This document shows positions 8,262-15,418 of a DNA stretch of 15,418 bases, in pieces; within the stretch, counting starts at the first letter, position 1, and each line of letters begins with the position of its first letter. The DNA is from Conidiobolus incongruus B7586 (Eukaryota; Entomophthoromycota; Entomophthoromycetes; Entomophthorales; Conidiobolaceae), in assembly GCA_000697335.1 (NCBI GenBank), contig JNEM01014623.1, positions 1 to 15,418 on the forward strand. The letters run 5' to 3'. The notes under the pieces were generated by a model. That model saw only the letters and a program-made list of their open reading frames with translations, was not told the origin of the DNA and searched no databases. The position numbers and the translations under genes are program-made.

Positions 8262-8869
8262 ATGAATAATGAAACATTGAAAAATCAAAAAAATAATCGA
8301 TTTGAAATAATACCTTATAAAAACGAAAGTCAAATAGATGAAATTATTCGTTTAATTCATAAAGACTTAAGTGAGCCCTACTCCATTTATACTTATCGTT
8401 ATTTTTTACATAATTGGCCTAACCTATGTTTTTTAGTAATTTTATACATTATTATATATGCTATATATGTATATTAATAGGTTCATATATAGGCTCAGAT
8501 TGAGAATCAGTTTGTGGGAGTAATAGTCTGTAAGTTAGATAGACATAAGATGAGGATGAGAGGGTACATTGCAATGTTAGCGGTAGATAAAGCTTATCGA
8601 AATTTATCCATAGGTATTATTTTTAATTATATATTTCATAAAATTATGAATAATTAAAGTATAAATAAATATTAGGTAGTTCACTGGTTAAAAAGAGTAT
8701 TAAAACGATGAAAGAATTGGGCGCTGATGAAATAGTTTTAGAAACGGAATTAACCAATATTGGGGCATTAAGCTTATATGAAAAATTGGGATTTATTAGG
8801 GATAAACGATTACATCGTTATTATTTAAATGGAATGGATGCTTTTAGATTAAAATTATGGTTAAATTAA
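8262..8869 (+). CDS. NAA30: N-alpha-acetyltransferase catalytic subunit, NatC type (NAA30/Mak3)
   Basis: Three exons: 8262-8435, 8493-8613 and 8676-8869. The introns are 57 and 62 bases and the product is 162 residues, close to yeast Mak3. It transfers acetyl from acetyl-CoA to the alpha-amino group of nascent proteins starting Met-hydrophobic, as part of ribosome-linked NatC. The GNAT fold is clear. [18 protein letters not shown] (36-53) is the NAA30 signature and RGYIAMLAV (81-89) the core strand. [18 protein letters not shown] and [15 protein letters not shown] complete the C-terminal half. The first intron must end at ATATAG (8487-8492), because the earlier AATAG leads straight to an in-frame stop. 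One oddity: the acetyl-CoA loop R/Q-x-x-G-x-G/A reads R94-N-L-S97-I-G99, with Ser for the first Gly. The rest is intact, so it is probably active. Confidence 0.94.
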
Positions 8870-9400
8870 TTATTTTATTTTTAAAAACTTTTATTAATTT
8901 TAACATTAAAATAATGTTACCAAATTTCATTTCAATTAACGCAAAATTTTCATTATTATTATTATTTTATATATCAGGATTTATAGTATTTAAATAGATA
9001 AAAATTTTAATCAAAATTTAAAGGCGAAAAAAACCTATAACCTATTCAATGACAAAAAAGTTAATTTGGTGACGTCAAATTGAATTTCAAATAATGAAAT
9101 TAGTTCATATTTATATTAATAATCAATATTAATCATAAAAACTGTCAAAGTTTTGCATTATATACATTAGAAGATTAACAAAAGATGTGATATAACTTTC
9201 AATTATCAATATTTTTTAAATCTGAATTTCAACTATGTAATTAAAATGATTATTCAAGCTGAATAGAAATATTTTTTATTCTAATTTGGAATTTGTTTAT
9301 CATTTGATTTTCCCATAAAGCCTAATCAATCAATAGAGTGAATAAATAATTATTAAGGGATGTTTTGAATTGATTGATCTTTAAAATTGATTAGATTAAA
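8870..9400. other. Intergenic between NAA30 and HIS3
   Basis: About 530 bases holding the NAA30 3' UTR and the HIS3 promoter. Apart from the palindromic TGACGTCA listed separately I see no gene or repeat. The last 100 bases before the HIS3 start are AT-rich, with several TTGATT repeats (9370-9395). Confidence 0.55.
9070..9077. promoter_or_regulatory. ATF/CREB-type bZIP site upstream of HIS3
   Basis: TGACGTCA is the perfect palindromic CRE. It lies 324 bases before the HIS3 ATG in DNA where GC-containing words are rare. Fungal Gcn4/Cpc1 bZIP factors, which switch on amino acid biosynthesis genes, bind TGA(C)TCA best but also bind TGACGTCA. Control of HIS3 by general amino acid control is therefore plausible but inferred. 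It also lies downstream of NAA30, so HIS3 is the only gene it precedes. Confidence 0.5.
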
Positions 9401-10156
9401 ATGTCTACTAGATCAAGTAGAATTTCTAGAAAAACTAATGAAACTGACATTCATATTGAATTAACCTTACACACCAATTCAATTGATGCTTTGAGTCATG
9501 ATATTTCAACAGGAATTGGATTTTTGGATCATGTAAGCTAGTTAAACTTGTATTATACATGTATTTACATATCAATTAGATGTATCATGCACTTGCTAAA
9601 CACGCTAGATGGTCTCTTAATTTGAAGTGTCAAGGCGATTTACATATCGATGATCACCACACAGCTGAAGATACGGCTATTGCTTTGGGTATGGCTTTCA
9701 AGGAAGCCCTTGGTACCCCTAAGGGAATTAAGCGATTTGGAAGTGCTTATGCACCTTTAGATGAGGTGAAAATGAATTAATTTTTCTTTAAATCTTTAAT
9801 AATAAAAATGTTTTATAGGCTTTATCTAGAGCCGTCGCCGATATTTCTGGAAGACCCCATGCAAGCATTGATTTAGGTCTAAAGAGAGAGAAAATTGGTG
9901 AACTCTCCTGCGAAATGATTCCTCACGTTTTGGAATCTTTTGCTACAGCAGCTCATATCACACTCCATGTTGATTGTCTTAAAGGATTCAATGATCATCA
10001 CAGGTAAATTCATTTCAATTGGCTTAAAATCTTATTTATCTGATATATTGAAACATTAGAGCCGAGTCAGCTTTTAAGGCATTAGCTTTGGCTATAAGGG
10101 AAGCTACATCTCTCACTGGATCAGATGAAGTCCCAAGTACTAAGGGTGTATTATAA
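9401..10156 (+). CDS. HIS3: Imidazoleglycerol-phosphate dehydratase
   Basis: Four exons: 9401-9532, 9580-9765, 9819-10003 and 10060-10156. The introns are 47-56 bases and the product is 199 residues, slightly shorter than yeast HIS3. It dehydrates imidazole-glycerol phosphate to imidazole-acetol phosphate, the sixth step of histidine synthesis, in the cytosol. The two manganese-binding signatures are present: [10 protein letters not shown] (66-75) and NDHHRAES (164-171). [38 protein letters not shown] and the C-terminal VPSTKGVL are also intact. The third intron splits the Arg168 codon inside the second metal motif. The N-terminus ([16 protein letters not shown]) lacks the longer insertion seen in yeast. 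No sign of decay. A bZIP site lies upstream and AATAAA follows at 10214-10219. This gene argues for a fungus or other non-animal eukaryote able to make histidine. Confidence 0.97.
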
Positions 10157-11255
10157 TCAAATTGATTACTTGAGTGTAATTATTTTACTTAAGTATAATT
10201 GAGGTGATATTTAAATAAAATTTATAATATATTTAATAACTGATGCAATACCAAAATTATACTGCTATTATAATCCTATTTTTAAAAAATTATATCAAAA
10301 CATATATATTTAGTTCAAAAATGGAAATTTAAAAATCGGAGTTGCAATCATTATGAGTCATTTCTTGTGAAAATATTTCTATTTCAAAACTGCAAACAAT
10401 CTTTTAAAAATTCAATTTAATGGAAAATGAGGTACTTATCATTCAATTTCTTCTCAAAAGCGAACATTATTAATTCGAATTATAATCATATTCATCATTT
10501 AGACTAAAATATAGTCAAAGCATTTTTATGAAAATTAAATTAATCAAATGATTTCATATTGTTTCATCATAAAATGCTTGAAAGTTAAGGTTGAAAACAT
10601 TAAATAATCAATTAACCAGTTTTCAAAATATAATTGATTTTAATATAATATCAAATTTCTCAACATTAAAAGCCTCAAAATACGTTTCACAAAATATGGT
10701 GAATATTCGATTATTTGAAAATGGAAAAATATAAGTCATTTAGATATTTCTTTTCAATTATAGCCATGATCAATTCTTTCACAATTTTTATATCATAAAG
10801 AAATTAACATGCACTTTTTTATCCTAATATCCTTAATAATATTTTATCCTAAATAATATATACTAGCATGTTCATCTTGAAATTATTATATTGATATAAG
10901 TAATTAGTTTTTATCTAATCTTATAAATTGAACATCATTCATCTTAATATTGGAGCTTAAAATGTAGTTTTATAAATTTTGGATTTAAAATATTAATTAT
11001 ACTATATTTTTCATCAACATATAATTTAAATACGTGTATTTTTTAATCATATAATCGAAAATAAATACAGTTTAAATTTCTAATTTAATATAATTGGAAT
11101 ATCTGGATTGTAGCTCTAAAATAATCATATTTTATTATATTAAAAAATGTTAAATTGGAGTATGAAATAGAATAAATTGACTATTTCATAGCAATTTATT
11201 TGTTAGGGTTCCTAAAAATAATTAGTAAAAAAATTGATAATATATATGGAATATA
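10157..11255. other. Convergent intergenic region, no gene seen
   Basis: About 1.1 kb between the 3' ends of HIS3 and the minus-strand DPH7. A plus-strand AATAAA at 10214-10219 (HIS3) and a minus-strand AATAAA at 11200-11195 (DPH7) are candidate polyadenylation signals. The rest is AT-rich, and I find no frame, RNA structure or repeat I can support. Confidence 0.55.
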
Positions 11256-12863
11256 TTACCAAATAGAAAATAGGTGATCATAAAATGAAGCACAAGCAAC
11301 CCAATCATGATGAGAAGCTTCATAACTTGGACACCAGTCTACACCATAAGCTAATGATTTATGATAGTGATAGCTATGTTTAATAAAATTGTCAGAATCT
11401 ATCAAGGTCAATGTTAATAATTGTGGCGTAGTTAATATAAATGGTAAACATACCTTGGGTATCAATGATATGATATCCGTTATTCATGCAACCTGTTAAC
11501 AACAGATTCGATTTAGAAGGATCAGGATGCCACTTCAATCTCCATACTCCTCCACCCAATTCAATTTCTTCATATGGTCGAGACATTTTTCTAGTATCAA
11601 ACAATCTTACAGTTTCATCATAACTAACGAAATGGTTAGTTTTGTATAAACTAACTTGAAGAGTAATTACCTTCCGCTGGCCAAAGTATATTCTTGAAAA
11701 GGATGCTTGTGAATCGAACATACTCCCATCATTTGGCTAAAATATTAAAAAATTAGAAAAACATCAATAAAAAACTGTATCTCATTACCTCTTATTCACC
11801 AAGGAAGGAGTGCATGACGAAATTGGTGAACCAGCGTCATACTCAGGTAACAATCTGCGGTCCCAAACTTTCAATTTACAGTCATCGCCTCCTAGAATAT
11901 TTTGATTAATACTAAACCATAGCATCTGATGTAATTTAAATACCAGAATAAATTATATTAGTATCAAAGTAATTGGTTGCAATTATCCATGCTTCATAGT
12001 CATGGCCAATCCATCTATGCTTAACATTTAAATTATAATAACTATCAATGTTGCTAATTTCAGTAATTGCAAGAGATCCATCTGAATGACTAGTCGCAAT
12101 ATAAGGAGAACTAAAGGGTTTAATTGTAAGCTATCTGATAACAATCATATTAAATGTGATTTTAAATTACTTGTAATTTAATCTATCGGACCAATCTAAA
12201 GACAAACCTAAGCACTCTTTATCTTCAATAGTAGCATGCTCGAATGTTTGACTGGCTACTCGTGAGAGCTATTTTATCATTTAAAATCAACGTTACAATA
12301 AAAAATAAGATGTATTGGTTGATACCTTATCATTATTCCAATTATAAACAATTAAATTGCCTTTTGCATCAGTTTGGCCTAAGAGTCCTTTAGTAGAAGC
12401 ATTTGAATAAGACCTAAATTTAGTTTTAACAATACTAAATATTTAAAATTAGTATATAATAATACCATTTCAAATCTAAAATGGCATCTGTATCCAATGT
12501 ATCGACCACCTCGCTATAAAACAATAAGTATTAAAGATATGATGAGAATTGTTTGAGTTACAAAGTAGGATCTTCATTATATAACTTCATAGTTAAAATT
12601 CTACCAACGCGCTTTGCTGGTAAATCATTATTTGATTCAGATGCTTCATCTTGTGAAGTACTTGAATCATCCTTCTTAGGCTGCAAATCTTTGGGTAAAA
12701 TTGGTGTATTATTAATGGGATCGAGAAGTTGATAAGTTCCAACAACCACATAACCTCTTGAGCCTGTCCCGAAAGTGTCCTTACTTGAATCGGGTAAGAA
12801 TTCAACAGAATCAGCACTATATATTGTATCAAATGATTTTAATAATTGCTTTGATTCTTCCAT
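11256..12863 (-). CDS. DPH7: Diphthine methylesterase, WD40 protein (DPH7/WDR85)
   Basis: Nine exons in transcript order: 12863-12562, 12513-12466, 12413-12326, 12268-12171, 12110-11944, 11891-11789, 11736-11671, 11623-11454 and 11398-11256. Introns are 47-60 bases, all GT-AG. The product is 394 residues, close to yeast Dph7. It removes the methyl ester of methylated diphthine on elongation factor 2, letting the last amidation step make diphthamide. Family marks: SADSVEF (16-22) with VVVGTYQL, GLSLDWS, SPYIATSHSDGSLA, HDYEAWI, SGGDDCKLKVWD, MGVCSIH, SYDETVRLFDTRKM (291-304), GGGVWRLKWHP (314-324), LAYGVDW and the final ACASFYDHLFSIW. Intron 4 ends at CCCTTTAG (acceptor at 12111-12112). The nearer GATAG would break the frame. 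A Ser/Asp-rich loop (about residues 65-82) interrupts the first blade. No decay is seen. Confidence 0.94.
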
Positions 12864-13276
12864 TATTGATTATTTTCTATATTTAATTAATCTATTTAAT
12901 TTCTTGATAATTGAAACTCAACTATTTGACACAATTTTCTTTTAATGGTGTCTTTTTAATAAAATTAATTTAGAAATTTATATTGTGGGATCTTCAAAGT
13001 TATATTTTGATTAGTTATTTTTCGTGAATAATATTCTGATAGCCTATAAAGAATTGAATAATTATATTTGAATCTTTACATAATTTCAATATAATCAAAA
13101 TCAAATTTCGATAATTAAATTCTATGGCAATATATTTGAAATTTGATGATAAATTGAAGAGTTAGTAGCATAACTGGGAAATGAAAAAACATTCTACTTT
13201 ATTCATAATATCGGATATCAGCTTCCAAGTACATTAGATTATTATATAACTATAGGATATTGCATTTCATATAGTA

Positions 13277-13328
<52 letters not shown>

Positions 13329-14590
13329 CAAGAACTTTAAATCAATGGATTTTTGAATAACTACTTTAACAAACTATAGTATTAGTCAAATTGTCATTTT
13401 ATCTTAATATAGTATATTAATTTACAATTAACAATTTGTTTACTATTTCATAATATTAAACCAATGGTTAATATTTTTGCTTCTGTTCAATGAATCATCT
13501 GGCTTTAAACTATGTAATATTTTGAACTTTTATAAAATTTCTAAAACTCAATTTATTTTAAATTTATAAAAAAAAATAACGAATTATTAGCATAGATATA
13601 GATATGAATTCTAATATAATCAAATATATATTGATTTACAAAGATATTTGAAAATATAATTAATATAGAAATTAATTCATATTTAAATTTAATGAAGACT
13701 ATATACTTGAGATTATCTATACATATCATTTTTATTAAATTAAGGTTAGATCAATAATAAATTGGAATATTTTCACCAGGATCGAATTTATTACGCACAT
13801 TTAATAGTATAATAAACAAATTGAAATAGATTATTTGATAATTTTGTATTTGAGTGTGTTATCATAAAATTATATATCCAATATTTAGTTTAATTGCTAA
13901 CCCAGATATTCTTTGATTTTAATCAAACTCAAAAATTTATATCAAAGAAGTCACACCAAATTTATGAAAATCAAATAAAATTAAAATATTATACTAAATA
14001 TAAAAACTAATTTCATAAACATCTGAATATCACATTAGAGTTCTTATACTATTAAATATTAGGAAATATATATCAGGTATATTTATATTATAAATAATCT
14101 TTATAATTAATCAAATATATATTGAAAAATCACAGTGATTCAAAATAGATGATATATCTTTAAATCCAATAATTGATTTCATTTTCTATTTAATATTAAT
14201 GTATTCGAATTATTAAAATTTTAATATATTAAATTTTTTTATTATTTGTATTCTTGATATAGTTTGATTTTTAATGTTTTTAATATTATTTTCAAATATT
14301 TCAGTAAAAATTAATTACTACATAAAGCGATATATTTATATTTAAAAAGCCAATGATCCAGTAAATAACAAAGTCAAAGACAAGGGACTTTTATTAATAT
14401 ATATATTTATTTATTTTTCTTTTTAAATTTATAGACTAAATTCAATCAAACAAATTCAAGTAAGGAAATCTCCCATAATTATCCAATTTGATTATTATAG
14501 TCATTCAATCACAATTTACCACAATAATAATTCATTATTGCTTAAATAGATACCTAATTTCAATTTAATATTCTTAATGATTCTTTAAAA
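12864..14590. other. Divergent intergenic region between DPH7 and CLPTM1-like gene
   Basis: About 1.7 kb that should contain both promoters. It holds a 41-base AT dinucleotide run (13279-13319, listed separately) and a 17-codon minus-strand open end at 13801-13751 (see findings). Otherwise I see nothing but AT-rich DNA. The stretch 14371-14580, just before the CLPTM1-like start, has fewer long A/T runs and is probably its 5' UTR and core promoter. Confidence 0.5.
13279..13319. repeat. (AT)n microsatellite
   Basis: An uninterrupted AT dinucleotide run of 41 bases. Such runs are length-variable and hard to assemble, so the copy number is uncertain. It lies about 420 bases upstream of DPH7 in the divergent promoter region. 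Confidence 0.95.
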
Positions 14591-15418
14591 ATGGGAAAAT
14601 TTCTAAATCTATCAACATTAGCAACGGTTGGCATATTCTTATACTGGGGTAGCGGGTTTATTTTAACTTTAATCAATCTATTCTACCCGACCTTTTACTT
14701 TCCATGGCAAAAGCAACCTATTTCGCCTGCCCATTTAAAAGGTAAACTCTATCAGCCATACTTTTCACACGATACCCACTTTAGCTATTATGTATTTGTG
14801 ACACAATCGGCTAGTTTGAAATTAGATACTGATGAAACTGACGAAAATAGAATTAAACCAGTATGGTATATAGATGATATTGACCCAATTGAATTCAGTC
14901 ATTTACAAAATTCTGTCAATATTACCATTCCAAAATCCATACGAAAGAAGAATAAAGGACAGTTGTATTTCCATGCTAAATTATGTCCCAATAATAGCTC
15001 ACCCTATTTAAAGAGTTCAAAATATTCTCAATTCTGTACTTCTACCTATGTTCCATTAATCAGATATGCAGAAATTTTAGAAGATAATACTGTGAGTTTA
15101 TTAGAGAGTAACCAAGAAGTTCCAAAGACAAAGAAAAATAAGAAGCATACACTGGTTGCCCACATGAAACCCTATATTCACGTCAATGTCGTGTTTGATC
15201 AAACTCAATACCCCTTAGCCTTTGTCCCCAATGATATTGCTCAAATGACATCTGCTATTCAGAAAGATATGTCTTATTATTACCTTCCAATGGTTTACCT
15301 TAATGAAATTGGTTTACGTCGCGAACAACTAATTCCTGTTTATGAGAACAGAACATTGCCCATTGAATTGAAATTAGATAACAGTATGCTTGGAATGGTC
15401 CGTTTTTATGCTCTCATG
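14591..15418 (+). CDS. CLPTM1/CLPTM1L-family membrane protein, 5' part
   Basis: The open frame starts at ATG 14591 and runs 276 codons to the window edge without a stop or intron. The C-terminal half, with the multi-pass membrane region, lies outside. CLPTM1-family proteins are ER/Golgi membrane proteins. Human CLPTM1L is a scramblase for glucosaminyl-phosphatidylinositol in GPI-anchor synthesis, and CLPTM1 traps receptors in the ER. Residues about 10-35 (VGIFLYWGSGFILTLINLF) form the first membrane segment, and a lumenal domain follows. Family marks: NSVNITIPKSIRKKNKGQLYFHAKL (112-136), the MKPYIHVNVVFD block, YYYLPMVYLNEIGLRREQLI, ENRTLPIELKLD and the beginning of the helix-entry motif MVRFYALM. 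N-glycosylation sequons (NVT-like NITI, NNSS, NRT) fit a lumenal location. The layout resembles CLPTM1L somewhat more than CLPTM1; paralogue naming is left open. Confidence 0.88.
   Translation, partial: MGKFLNLSTLATVGIFLYWGSGFILTLINLFYPTFYFPWQKQPISPAHLKGKLYQPYFSHDTHFSYYVFVTQSASLKLDTDETDENRIKPVWYIDDIDPIEFSHLQNSVNITIPKSIRKKNKGQLYFHAKLCPNNSSPYLKSSKYSQFCTSTYVPLIRYAEILEDNTVSLLESNQEVPKTKKNKKHTLVAHMKPYIHVNVVFDQTQYPLAFVPNDIAQMTSAIQKDMSYYYLPMVYLNEIGLRREQLIPVYENRTLPIELKLDNSMLGMVRFYALM

Noticed and set aside
8436-8477. Reading on past the first NAA30 exon to a stop as a 71-residue protein
   Set aside because: Residues after position 58 are AT-rich intron translation. Splicing at 8435/8493 restores the full GNAT domain.
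12101-12170. Non-canonical or frameshifted intron 4 in DPH7
   Set aside because: The nearest acceptors (TATCAG, GATAG) give a stop or a wrong frame. The next AG, CCCTTTAG, gives a GT-AG intron of 60 bases in phase and keeps the conserved SPYIATSHSDGS block, so no anomaly is needed.
12593-12832. 79-codon minus-strand open frame overlapping DPH7 exon 1
   Set aside because: It is a shifted-frame shadow of the DPH7 first exon, with no family resemblance.

Overview
The window is a very AT-rich stretch of a small-intron eukaryotic nuclear genome, most likely fungal. HIS3 rules out an animal and reads like fungal HIS3 proteins. The protein genes carry many GT-AG introns of about 47-62 bases. The lineage cannot be fixed from sequence alone; a zygomycete-grade (early-diverging) fungus is my best guess. 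Gene order and intergenic AT-richness look like ordinary chromosomal DNA, not organellar or bacterial DNA.

Layout. 1-2633: two direct copies of a dead, AT-eroded Tc1-family DNA transposon on the + strand. Between them lie a 273-base fold-back repeat and an exact 19-base Tn5/Nextera mosaic-end sequence, so the join at about 1454-1474 is probably a sequencing-library artefact. 2634-4452: no gene seen. 4453-5419 (+): secreted or ER-type cyclophilin, 7 exons. 5420-6330: no gene seen. About 6330-7350 (-): a non-coding snoRNA host gene. It has three introns of nearly equal length (184, 193 and 194 bases), each holding a box C/D snoRNA at almost the same distance from the two splice sites. Two of the RNAs carry antisense guides to the same universally conserved stretch of large-subunit rRNA, just after the A-loop. 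8262-8869 (+): NAA30/Mak3 N-terminal acetyltransferase, 3 exons. 9401-10156 (+): HIS3, 4 exons, with a TGACGTCA bZIP site upstream. 11256-12863 (-): DPH7, the diphthine methylesterase of the diphthamide pathway, 9 exons. 14591 to the window end (+): 5' part of a CLPTM1/CLPTM1L-family membrane protein.

The genes do not form an operon-like pathway. Three themes touch the translation machinery: rRNA 2'-O-methylation guides, diphthamide formation on elongation factor 2 (DPH7), and co-translational N-terminal acetylation (NAA30). I regard this as coincidence of neighbours unless synteny shows otherwise. The most valuable unlisted content is the snoRNA host gene, which no protein ORF search would reveal.
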